From NCBI GenBank assembly GCA_035577985.1, contig DATJZY010000168.1, positions 1 through 39,679 on the forward strand: DNA of 39,679 nt, written 5' to 3'. Positions 10,372-17,642 of the stretch are shown one piece after another; position 1 is the stretch's first letter; the number at the start of each line of letters is the position of its first letter. The notes beneath the pieces were generated by a model that was not told the origin of the DNA, ran no database searches, and saw only the letters and a program-made list of their open reading frames with translations. Source of the stretch: Candidatus Eisenbacteria bacterium (lineage in GTDB: Bacteria > Desulfobacterota > Binatia > DP-6). Made by a program: the position numbers and the translations under genes.

Positions 10372-12042
10372 TCATCGCGACTCCGCCGCCGGGGCGCGCG
10401 CCATCACGTGGCTCGCGTGCGTGGCGCACGGGCGTCCCCCGGCGAAGTCGCTCGCGGGCAACGCCCACACGTGGTAGCGCTCACGCGCGCCGTGCGGGTT
10501 CGTTGCCGGCGGCTCGATCGCGGAGGTCCTGGCATCGGCCGGGGGCGGCCCCAGCAGGTTGCACGGGACGACGTTTCCCCCGAGGTAGAAGCGCAGCGCC
10601 CCGTCGAGATCGCCGCACGTGCACAGCCGGTCCCCCGGGCGGAGGTGGGCGAGCACGCGATCGGCGAAGGGTCGTGTCGAAAGCCTGCTCGCCACCGGAT
10701 ACGTGCCGAACGCGGTCAGGCCGACGGTGGCGCCGAACGCCGTCGCGCCGAGCGCGACCAGCCGTGCCGTTCGACCGACGTTCGGCAGCGCCACGACCGC
10801 GAGCGCGCCGGCGACGATCGCGAGCGTCACGGCGACGGCGCCGCGATCCGCGTGGACGGCGTCCAGCGCGGCCGGCAGGCGGGCCCGATCGGTCCCGGCC
10901 ACGAGCACATCGAGGATCGGCCGGAGCGACGCGATGCGATCGAAGCCGACGAGCAGCGCGCCGGCGAGGACGGTGAAGCTCGTCGCCAGGAGGACCACGC
11001 GTGCCGGCGTGCCGGGCGGGCGCTCGGTCGAAGCGGCGAGCGCGCTGCCGGTCAAGATCGCGAGCGGCGGGAAGATGGGCAGCAAGTAGGTGGATCGCTT
11101 GCCGGCGGCGAGCGAGTAGAAGCCGAAGATCGACACGATCCAGACGAGCAGGAAGGCGTCGTCCCCCTCCCGGCGATGCCACAGGCGCTGGGCCGCCGTC
11201 GGGAGCGCCAGCGTCCAGGGCAGGAACGCGACGGCGAGCGCGGGGAAGTAGTAGAGCGCGGGGTGCCGGTGGGCCACCGAGCCCCAGCCGACGAAGCGCT
11301 GTACGTTCTCGTGGACGAAATGACGGCTGACGAATGCAGAGCCGCCACGCGTCCAGGCCAGCGCGTACCACCCCGCTCCCACGATCAGCATCCCGCAGGC
11401 GCCGGGGACGTCGACGAGGCGCCGCAGCGAGCGCAGGTCGCGTCGCCGGAACGCGTCGGCGACGAGGACCAGGATCGGAAGCGCCAGGCCGACCGGACCC
11501 TTGGTCAGTACCGCTGCGCCCGAGGCGAGATAGCCGACGCGCACCGTCCGCCGTCTGGCTGGCTCGGCGACGCCGACGTGCCACGCCCAGATCGCGACGA
11601 TGACGAAGAAGGTGAGCGTCATGTCGACGCGGCTCTGAGTCGCCGCACGCATCCATTCGAAGGACGATCCGAGGACGACCGCGGCGATGCACCCGGCGGC
11701 GACACCGTAGGCGTGGGCCGCCACGAGCGTCGTGAGCGCGACGGCGAGCGCGCCCAGAACGACGCTCGGCAGCCGCACCGCGAATTCGTTCGCCCGCCCG
11801 GCGAACGCGATCGCGACGGCGGCGAGCCAGTGAAAGAGGGGAGGCTTCGACGGGAGGTGCTGCGCGTCCGGCCGCGGCAGGACGATGTCGTCGCCGCGCA
11901 GCGCGCCCTGCACCACCAGGGCCTCGCGGGGCTCTCCCTTGTCGTAGAAGGGAAGGGAGGAGGCGACGGTCGCATACACCACGATGCTCAAAGCGAACGC
12001 CGCGATCGCGGCCCACGTCGAAGCGTCGGCATCCGGTCGCAT
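10372..12042 (-). CDS. ArnT/GT39-like glycosyltransferase, multi-pass membrane
   Basis: This is a polytopic glycosyltransferase of the GT39/GT83 (PMT/ArnT) superfamily, which moves sugars from polyprenyl-phosphate carriers to lipids or proteins on the outer face of the inner membrane. With the ATG at 12042 the product has 556 residues. The first luminal loop has the acidic motif YDKGEPREA (D34, E37, E40) and the signature SKPPLFHWLAA near 66-75. About 11 hydrophobic helices follow and then a soluble C-terminal segment. A GTG at 12099 would add 19 non-hydrophobic residues; neither start has a clear ribosome binding site. The 198 bases to the divergent gene at 12241 hold no gene I can see. Acceptor unknown. 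Confidence 0.85.
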   Translation of the reverse strand: MRPDADASTWAAIAAFALSIVVYATVASSLPFYDKGEPREALVVQGALRGDDIVLPRPDAQHLPSKPPLFHWLAAVAIAFAGRANEFAVRLPSVVLGALAVALTTLVAAHAYGVAAGCIAAVVLGSSFEWMRAATQSRVDMTLTFFVIVAIWAWHVGVAEPARRRTVRVGYLASGAAVLTKGPVGLALPILVLVADAFRRRDLRSLRRLVDVPGACGMLIVGAGWYALAWTRGGSAFVSRHFVHENVQRFVGWGSVAHRHPALYYFPALAVAFLPWTLALPTAAQRLWHRREGDDAFLLVWIVSIFGFYSLAAGKRSTYLLPIFPPLAILTGSALAASTERPPGTPARVVLLATSFTVLAGALLVGFDRIASLRPILDVLVAGTDRARLPAALDAVHADRGAVAVTLAIVAGALAVVALPNVGRTARLVALGATAFGATVGLTAFGTYPVASRLSTRPFADRVLAHLRPGDRLCTCGDLDGALRFYLGGNVVPCNLLGPPPADARTSAIEPPATNPHGARERYHVWALPASDFAGGRPCATHASHVMARAPAAESR

Positions 12043-12240
12043 GGCGCCCAAGCTGCCAGGGTCGTCCTGACGGGTGGATGAAGTTCGGACCGAGGGCACA
12101 CTGGGTCGAGCAAGGCCCGGGCCGGACGACGGCCGTGCATCGCCGGTGGCCCGCGGTCATCCGCTCGGCGCCTCGGCGGGAAGCGTATGAAGCGCGCAGG
12201 AACTTGCAGAGCTGCCAGCGATGCGGTTGAGGGGGGCACG

Positions 12241-12786
12241 ATGCTCCCCTTGGTGCCCCACCCCTCGACGCCCGAACGGGCGTGGCGTATCGCCGCACGG
12301 GCCGAGCGGACGGCGGGTGGCGAGCTCCGGCTGCGCTACGTGCTCGAGGGTGCGCTCGGGGGCGTCCGCATTCCGCCGCCCGGCGCGCTCCGGCGCGGCA
12401 CGGATCTCTGGCGGCACACGTGCTTCGAGGCCTTCATCGCCGCCGAGGGCAAGCCCGGCTACGTCGAGCTCAACTTCTCGCCGTCGCGCGAGTGGGCGGC
12501 GTACGCGTTCCATCGCTATCGCGAAGGCGGTCCGCTGACCGACAGTCGCGTGGCGCCGCAGATCGTCGTCCGGCGCGAGAGCGAACGGCTCGGCGTGGAC
12601 GTACTGGTCGAGCTGGAGGACTTGTCGGTGTCGTATCGCGACGCGGCGCTGCGGGTCGGGCTCTCCGCCGTCGTCGAGAGCAACGCAGGCCGGTGCTCGT
12701 ACTGGGCGCTTCGCCACCCGGCGGTGAAGCCCGACTTCCACCACGAGGACGGCTTCGCGCTCCGCCTCGAGGAGTCGCACGCGTGA
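12241..12786 (+). CDS. DOMON-like domain protein
   Basis: This 181-residue protein has the pattern of the 'DOMON-like' beta-sandwich family related to the haem- or sugar-binding domain of cellobiose dehydrogenase: LWRHTCFEAFIAAEGKPGYVELNFSPSREWAAYAF at about residues 59-93 is the core signature. No signal peptide is visible. I chose the ATG at 12241 because a GAGGGGGG purine tract lies at 12228-12235; an ATG at 12187 would add 18 poorly matching residues. The stop overlaps the GTG start of the NamZ-family gene (GTGA at 12783-12786), so the two are almost certainly translationally coupled and may act together. Biochemical function is not known. Confidence 0.8.
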   Translation: MLPLVPHPSTPERAWRIAARAERTAGGELRLRYVLEGALGGVRIPPPGALRRGTDLWRHTCFEAFIAAEGKPGYVELNFSPSREWAAYAFHRYREGGPLTDSRVAPQIVVRRESERLGVDVLVELEDLSVSYRDAALRVGLSAVVESNAGRCSYWALRHPAVKPDFHHEDGFALRLEESHA

Positions 12787-13985
12787 GGTTCGGGATCGAC
12801 CGGCTGCTCGAGGAGTCCGCGCTCCGCCGCCCGCTCGCCGGCCGTCGCGTCGGCCTGGTCGCGCATCCGGCGTCGGTCACGCGCGATCTCTTCCACTCGC
12901 TCGACGCGCTCGTCGCCGTCGGCGACGTCAAGGTGACGGCGGCCTTCGGCCCGCAGCACGGCCTGCGCGGCGACAAGCAGGACAACATGATCGAGTCGCC
13001 CGACTTCGTGGATCCCGTGCACCGGATCCCCGTCTTCAGCCTCTACGGCGAGGTCCGCCGCCCGACGGCGGCGATGCTGGACAACTGCGACGTCGTGCTG
13101 GTCGACCTGCAGGACGTGGGGACGCGCATCTACACGTTCGTCACGACGCTCCGCTACGTGCTGGAGGAAGGGGCGGCGCGGAAGAAGGCGGTGTGGGTGC
13201 TCGATCGTCCGAACCCGGTCGGGCGCCCCGTCGAGGGGCTGCGCCTGCGTCCCGGACAGGAGAGCTTCGTCGGCGCGGGCCCGCTCCCGATGCGTCACGG
13301 CCTCACCATGGGCGAGCTGGCGACATGGTTCGTGCGCGAGCTGCGCCTCGACGTCGAGCTCGCCGTCGTCGAGATGGAGGGATGGCGGCCGTCTGAGACG
13401 CCCGGCTACGGCTGGCCGCTCGGCGAGCGATCATGGGTGAATCCGAGCCCGAACATCCCGAGCCCGTGGACGACGCGGCCGTTCCCGGGAACGGTCCTGC
13501 TCGAAGGCACGACGCTGTCGGAGGGCCGAGGGACGACGCGCCCGCTCGAGGTGCTGGGCGCGCCGGATCTGGATGCGCGCGCGCTCGTCGCGACCATGAC
13601 GTCGCTCGCACCACAGTGGCTGCGCGGGTGCCGGCTGCGCCCGTGCTGGTTCGAGCCGACCTTCCACAAGCACGTCGGGAAGCTCTGCGCCGGCGTCCAG
13701 ATCCACGTCGACGATCCGGCGTACGACCACGAAGCGTTCCGCCCGTGGCGCCTGATGGCCGTCGCCTTCAAGGCGCTTCGGACGCTGCGGCGGGACTATC
13801 CGCTCTGGCGCGACTTCGTCTACGAGTACGAGCCCGGGCGGAACCCGATCGACGTGCTGAACGGGGGCCCGCTGCTGCGCGAGTGGGTGGACGATCCGGC
13901 GGCGAGCGTGGGAGATCTGGAGGCGATGGCGCTCGCGGACGAGACCGCGTGGCGCGCGGAGCGGGGCGGGGTGGAGCTGTACTGA
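12783..13985 (+). CDS. NamZ-family (DUF1343) exo-beta-N-acetylmuramidase-like protein
   Basis: The 400-residue product matches the DUF1343/NamZ family (PF07075), whose characterised Bacillus member removes N-acetylmuramic acid from the non-reducing end of peptidoglycan fragments. Typical blocks are GRRVGLVAHPASV (20-32), AAFGPQHGLRGDKQDNMIES, VVLVDLQDVGTRIYTFVTTL, VLDRPNPVGRPVEG and WVNPSPNIPS. The conserved glutamates of the family are present in LLEGTTLSEGRGTTRPLE. It starts at GTG 12783, overlapping the DOMON-like stop. No signal peptide is seen, so it may act in the cytosol on imported muropeptides, unlike secreted NamZ. That is inference. Confidence 0.85.
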   Translation: MRFGIDRLLEESALRRPLAGRRVGLVAHPASVTRDLFHSLDALVAVGDVKVTAAFGPQHGLRGDKQDNMIESPDFVDPVHRIPVFSLYGEVRRPTAAMLDNCDVVLVDLQDVGTRIYTFVTTLRYVLEEGAARKKAVWVLDRPNPVGRPVEGLRLRPGQESFVGAGPLPMRHGLTMGELATWFVRELRLDVELAVVEMEGWRPSETPGYGWPLGERSWVNPSPNIPSPWTTRPFPGTVLLEGTTLSEGRGTTRPLEVLGAPDLDARALVATMTSLAPQWLRGCRLRPCWFEPTFHKHVGKLCAGVQIHVDDPAYDHEAFRPWRLMAVAFKALRTLRRDYPLWRDFVYEYEPGRNPIDVLNGGPLLREWVDDPAASVGDLEAMALADETAWRAERGGVELY

Positions 13986-14049
13986 CCCACGAGCGAACGG
14001 TGGACGGGCGTCGTTGCAACAAGATGGTACTCGTGATGGGAGGTCGCGC

Positions 14050-14451
14050 GTGACGCAGCGAAAGCCTCCGGGCACGAGCTGGGAATCGTGGGCGGAGAGT
14101 CAGATCCGCGAAGCCATGGAGCGCGGCGAGTTCGACAAGCTGGCCGGTGCCGGCAAGCCGCTGCCGAACATCGACGGTCCTCCGGACGACATGTGGTGGG
14201 TGCGCGAGAAGCTTCGTCGCGAGAACGTCTCGTACCTGCCGCCGACCCTCGCGATCCGCAAGGAGCTCGAGGACGCCCTCGAGCGCGTCGCGCGGGCGGA
14301 ATCGGAGGCCGAGGTTCGCGGCATCGTCGCGGCCATCAACGAGCGCATCGTGCGAATCAACTCGCGAGCGACGCCCGGGCCGGCGTCGAGCGTCATGCCG
14401 CTCGACGTCGAGGCGGTCGTCGGCAAATGGCGAACGGCCCGTGGGCGCTGA
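14050..14451 (+). CDS. DUF1992 (DnaJ-C28-like) protein
   Basis: This 133-residue soluble protein matches DUF1992 (PF09350, the conserved domain of DNAJC28), marked by SWESWAESQIREAMERGEFDKLAGAGKPL and a later WWVREKLRRENVSYLPP stretch. The function of this family in bacteria is not established. I chose GTG 14050 because GGGAGG at 14038-14043 sits seven bases ahead; a TTG at 14014 would add 12 residues with no support. The remainder is helical and charged, with no membrane segment. It lies 64 bases after the NamZ-like gene and may be co-transcribed. Confidence 0.75.
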   Translation: MTQRKPPGTSWESWAESQIREAMERGEFDKLAGAGKPLPNIDGPPDDMWWVREKLRRENVSYLPPTLAIRKELEDALERVARAESEAEVRGIVAAINERIVRINSRATPGPASSVMPLDVEAVVGKWRTARGR

Positions 14452-14506
14452 TCGGGGCAGGTAGGCATTTCGCGATTCCACGCCGTCGCGGCGGGTCCCG
14501 GCGCGT

Positions 14507-14534
14507 TTGACACGGATCGCCCAAATCGTAACAG
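14507..14534 (+). promoter_or_regulatory. candidate sigma-70 promoter for the crotonase-TetR operon
   Basis: A perfect -35 consensus TTGACA lies at 14507-14512, then a 16-base spacer and TAACAG at 14529-14534 as a weak -10. It is in the 123-base gap after the DUF1992 gene and about 40 bases before the crotonase start. The -35 is strong; the -10 matches only three of six positions, so the assignment is tentative. Confidence 0.4.
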
Positions 14535-14550
14535 CGTCCCGTAACGCTGT
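14531..14550. promoter_or_regulatory. 20-bp palindromic candidate TetR operator
   Basis: ACAGCGT (14531-14537) and ACGCTGT (14544-14550) are perfect 7-bp inverted repeats separated by six bases. The palindrome overlaps the candidate -10 element and lies 24 bases before the crotonase ATG. A TetR regulator gene is the next gene in the operon, so autoregulation through this site is the simplest reading. Size, symmetry and position fit TetR-family operators. Confidence 0.55.
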
Positions 14551-14574
14551 CCTGAAAGCCAAAGGAGGCCCACG

Positions 14575-15273
14575 ATGCCGGCCCTCGTCGGATACCAGCT
14601 CGAAGATGTCGTCGCCACCATCACGATGGACGACGGCAAGGTGAACGCGCTCTCGCTCCGGATGTTCACGGAGCTGAACGCCGCCCTCGACCGCGCCGAA
14701 GCCGATCGAGCGGTTGTGCTCCTCTGCGGCAGGGAAGGCGTCTTCTCCGCCGGTTTCGATCTGTCGGTCCTCAGGGCCGGCGGCTCCGGGGCGGCGATGA
14801 TGGTGCGGGCGGGATTCGAGCTCGCCGAGCGTGTCCTCGCCTTCCCGACGCCGGTCGTGATCGCGTGCACCGGGCACGCCGTCGCGATGGGCGTCTTCCT
14901 GCTCCTCTCAGGCGACTACCGGCTCGGAGCGGCGGGCTCCTACAAGCTCACGGCGAACGAAGTCGCCATCGGGCTCACCATGCCGCGCGCCGCGGTGGAG
15001 ATCCTCCGCCAGCGGCTCTCGCCGTCGTACTTCAACCGCGCGGTGACGATCGCCGAGCCGTTTTCGCCCGACAATGCCGTGGAGGCCGGCTTCCTCGATC
15101 GCGTGGTTCCTGCGGCCGAGCTGCACGCCACGGCCCGGAACGTCGCGCGACAGCTCTCGGCGCTCGACATGGTCGCGCACAAGGCGAGCAAACTCCGGGC
15201 ACGGACGCACACGCTCGCCGCCGTCCGCGCCGGGATCGACGCGGACTACGCCGCGTTCCGCGCGCGCGCGTAG
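14575..15273 (+). CDS. crotonase/enoyl-CoA hydratase family protein
   Basis: This 232-residue protein has the crotonase fold that binds acyl-CoA thioesters. The oxyanion-hole regions are visible as GREGVFSAGFDLSVLRAGG (52-70) and PVVIACTGHAVAMGVFLLLSGD (93-114). Aligned with rat enoyl-CoA hydratase, E164 corresponds to E129 (NEVAIGLTMP), but the position of the other catalytic glutamate, E144, is F108. It may therefore not be a simple hydratase; isomerase-, hydrolase- or decarboxylase-like chemistry is possible. A strong AAAGGAGG site at 14561-14568 precedes the ATG. It is followed after two bases by a TetR gene, and a promoter with a palindromic operator lies upstream. Substrate unknown. Confidence 0.85.
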   Translation: MPALVGYQLEDVVATITMDDGKVNALSLRMFTELNAALDRAEADRAVVLLCGREGVFSAGFDLSVLRAGGSGAAMMVRAGFELAERVLAFPTPVVIACTGHAVAMGVFLLLSGDYRLGAAGSYKLTANEVAIGLTMPRAAVEILRQRLSPSYFNRAVTIAEPFSPDNAVEAGFLDRVVPAAELHATARNVARQLSALDMVAHKASKLRARTHTLAAVRAGIDADYAAFRARA

Positions 15274-15275
15274 CC

Positions 15276-15887
15276 GTGCCGAGGCCCAAGCAACGGACGC
15301 CGGAGCTCCGCGATCGCGTCCTGCAGGTGGCGGTCGCGATGCTGGCGAGCGACGGGGTCGCCGGGTTCACGACCCGCAAGGTCGCGGAGAAGGCGGCGAC
15401 CTCCACGCCGGCCGTCTACGAGCTGTTCGGCGCCAAGGCCGGCCTGGTCCGCGAGATGCTGATCGAGGGCTTCCGGATGCTGCGCGCGAGCTTCGATCGC
15501 CTGGAGGAGACCGACGACCCGCGCGCCGATCTCGTGCACGTCATGGACGCTCTGCGGAAGTTCGTGCGCGACCATCCGGCGCTCTCGGAGGTCATGTTCT
15601 CGCGACCGTTCGCCGACTTCGACCCCGGGGAGGCCGGAAGGAAGGCAGGTAGCGCCGTTCGCCTCTTCGTCATCGGCCGTGTTCGCCGCTGCATCGAGGC
15701 CGGTGTGATCGAAGGCGACGAGACGGACATCGCACACGTCCTCGTCTCGCTGACGCAGGGCCTCGCAGCCACGGAGGCTGCCGGATGGCTCGGAACGTCG
15801 AAGGCGTCCGTCAATCGTCGCTGGGATCTCGCCGTCCGGGCGGTGCTCGACGGGCTGCGCTCGACGCGTTGGACGCGCCCGTGCTAG
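15276..15887 (+). CDS. TetR-family transcriptional regulator
   Basis: The 203-residue product has a typical TetR N-terminal DNA-binding domain: the helix-turn-helix spans about residues 31-52 (FTTRKVAEKAATSTPAVYELFG), followed by AKAGLVREMLIEGF. The C-terminal part is an all-helical ligand-binding and dimerisation domain. It begins with GTG at 15276, two bases after the crotonase stop, so the two are in one operon. The 20-bp palindrome at 14531-14550 is the likely operator, giving autorepression relieved by an acyl-CoA-like or other ligand. The ligand is an inference from context only. Confidence 0.88.
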   Translation: MPRPKQRTPELRDRVLQVAVAMLASDGVAGFTTRKVAEKAATSTPAVYELFGAKAGLVREMLIEGFRMLRASFDRLEETDDPRADLVHVMDALRKFVRDHPALSEVMFSRPFADFDPGEAGRKAGSAVRLFVIGRVRRCIEAGVIEGDETDIAHVLVSLTQGLAATEAAGWLGTSKASVNRRWDLAVRAVLDGLRSTRWTRPC

Positions 15888-15896
15888 CGCGCGCGC

Positions 15897-16478
15897 ATGA
15901 GCCGCGATCCCTGGCTCGTCCGCTGGCTGCCGCTCCTGCGCGAGCGCGCGGTGACGGAGCCGGTGCTCGAGCTGGGCTGCGGGCGGGGCGCCGATACGGC
16001 TGTGCTGGCCGACGCCGGCCTGCACGTGATCGCGATCGACCGCTCCGCGGAAGCGATCGCCGAGGCGCGGAAGAGGGTGCCCGTCGCCGAGTTCCACTGT
16101 CAAGACATCCGGGCGCCGTTCCCGCCCGCCGCGGCCGACCTCGGCGCCGTCGTCGCGAGCCTGTCGCTCCACTACTTCCCGTGGGCCGAGACGCTGACGC
16201 TGGCCGGGCGCCTGCGAAGCGTCCTTCGGCCGGCCGGCGTGCTCCTCGCCCGTCTCAACTCCACGGGCGACCACAACCACGGCGCGAGCGGCCACCCGCA
16301 GATCGACGAGCGGTACTACCTGGTCGACGGCCACCCCAAGCGCTTCTTCGACCACGACGACGTGACGGTGCTGTTCGCGACCGGCTGGCGCACGCTCGGG
16401 ATCGAGGAGCTCGTCATCCAGCGGTATAGCCTTCCCAAGGTCGTGTGGGAGGTCGTGCTCGCGCGCTCCGGCGCGTAG
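15897..16478 (+). CDS. class I SAM-dependent methyltransferase
   Basis: A 193-residue Rossmann-fold methyltransferase. Motif I is PVLELGCGRGADTAVL (22-37), with the acidic ribose-binding residue D48 in VIAIDRS. Motif II/III regions are ADLGAVVASLSLHYFPW and LRSVLRPAGVLLARLNS. The ATG at 15897 is nine bases after the TetR stop, so it may be the third gene of that operon. The methyl acceptor is unknown; the protein has no membrane segment or extra domain. Confidence 0.85.
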   Translation: MSRDPWLVRWLPLLRERAVTEPVLELGCGRGADTAVLADAGLHVIAIDRSAEAIAEARKRVPVAEFHCQDIRAPFPPAAADLGAVVASLSLHYFPWAETLTLAGRLRSVLRPAGVLLARLNSTGDHNHGASGHPQIDERYYLVDGHPKRFFDHDDVTVLFATGWRTLGIEELVIQRYSLPKVVWEVVLARSGA

Positions 16479-16522
16479 TCCCGTGCTTTTCATTCCCGGC
16501 ATCGCCCCACACACTGAAGCGC

Positions 16523-17182
16523 ATGAAGGTCCGGCACGCGCACGCGGCTCTCCTCGCGGCGCTCGTTCTTGTCGCGACGGCCTGCGGCCATGACGACACG
16601 GCCGCCGCCCGGCCGGCCTCGCAGACCGAGGCGCCCAGCGTCTGGCCGCCGCGCGTCGGCGAGCCGTATCCCGATCTGCACCTGGTCGATCAGACGGGAC
16701 GGTTGACGGCGCTCTCCTCCTTCAAGGGCAGCGTGATCCTCGTCGAGATGATCGGCATGACGTGCCCCGCCTGCCAGGGGTTCTCGGGCGCGAAGCGTCT
16801 CGGCACCTTCGGTGGCGTCGAGTCCGACGGCGGATTGCCGGCGATCGACGAGCTCGTGCCGCAGTACGCGCGCGGCGTGACGTTTCCGAGCGACGACCTC
16901 GTGTTCGTGCAGATCCTTCTCTTCGACATGAAGCTCGGCGCGCCGACCGAGGACGACGCGCGCGCGTGGGCGCAGCACTTCGGTCGCGACGTGGCGAAGC
17001 ATCAGTACGTGCTCGCCGGCGGACCCGCGCTCCACAACGACGCGAGCTTCGTGATGGTGCCGGGCTTCCAGCTGATCGATCGCCGCTTCGTGCTGCGCTG
17101 GGACGCCACCGGGCACAGCCCACGCCACAACCTCTATACCCAGCTCCTGCCGGCCATCCCGGCGCTCCTGAAGGACGGTTGA
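16523..17182 (+). CDS. redoxin/thioredoxin-like lipoprotein
   Basis: The 219-residue product starts with a lipoprotein signal peptide (LLAALVLVATAC, lipid-modified Cys at 21) and then a thioredoxin-like fold. The motif LVEMIGMTCPACQGFSG carries the redox pair C81-P-A-C84. A preceding PYPDLHLVDQTGRLTALSSFKG matches the opening strand of redoxin/TlpA proteins. A roughly 70-residue insertion after the active site, and the segment SFVMVPGFQLIDRRFVLRWDATG, differ from plain TlpA. It probably acts as a membrane-anchored periplasmic thiol oxidoreductase. The start is the first ATG that gives the signal peptide; the 44-base gap upstream has no clear ribosome binding site. Confidence 0.75.
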   Translation: MKVRHAHAALLAALVLVATACGHDDTAAARPASQTEAPSVWPPRVGEPYPDLHLVDQTGRLTALSSFKGSVILVEMIGMTCPACQGFSGAKRLGTFGGVESDGGLPAIDELVPQYARGVTFPSDDLVFVQILLFDMKLGAPTEDDARAWAQHFGRDVAKHQYVLAGGPALHNDASFVMVPGFQLIDRRFVLRWDATGHSPRHNLYTQLLPAIPALLKDG

Positions 17183-17183
17183 G

Positions 17184-17639
17184 GTGCGCCTCGTCGCGCT
17201 GGGGGCGCTGGTCCTGCTCGCCCGATCGGTGGCCGCGATGTCGATCGACGCCGCGTACGCGTCCATCCCGCACCGCCGGACGGTCTTCGATCGCGGTGCC
17301 GCCACCATGAACGCCGAAGAGGCCGATGCCCTGGTCCGGCTGTTCACGCTCGTCGATCACGCGATCGTCGCCCGCGTAGTGAAGTCGGGCCATGACGGCG
17401 TGCTGGCCGACCTCCGCGCGCTCGAGCTGCCGGAGCGCCTGCGTCGCGTGCATGCCTTGGTCACCGAGGCCGTCGTCGCAGAGCGCGCCTACATCGTCGA
17501 CGGCGAGCAGGCTGCCGTGCAGACGGCCAGCGCCCGGCTGCACGCGGCGTACGCCGAGCTCATGCGCCTCTACCCCGGCGAGAACGCGCACAACCGGGAC
17601 GCGTTCTACGACTACCTCTGCGCGCTCGACTTCCTGTAG
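17184..17639 (+). CDS. small secreted protein of unknown function
   Basis: I do not recognise this 151-residue protein. It has a probable Sec signal peptide, with a hydrophobic run LVALGALVLLARSVAA ending near residue 18, and a mature part that looks mostly helical with few aromatics until the C-terminal ENAHNRDAFYDYLCALDFL. The GTG start at 17184 is one base after the lipoprotein stop, with AAGGA at 17171-17175 as a possible ribosome binding site, so it is probably translated together with the redoxin-like lipoprotein. The mature protein has a single cysteine. The two may act in the same periplasmic process. It ends three bases before the convergent gene on the other strand. Confidence 0.7.
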   Translation: MRLVALGALVLLARSVAAMSIDAAYASIPHRRTVFDRGAATMNAEEADALVRLFTLVDHAIVARVVKSGHDGVLADLRALELPERLRRVHALVTEAVVAERAYIVDGEQAAVQTASARLHAAYAELMRLYPGENAHNRDAFYDYLCALDFL

Positions 17640-17642
17640 CGC

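Noticed and set aside
12043..12240. Short gene in the 198-base divergent gap
   Set aside because: Open frames here have no ribosome binding site, no protein-like composition and overlap the flanking starts; likely promoter DNA only.
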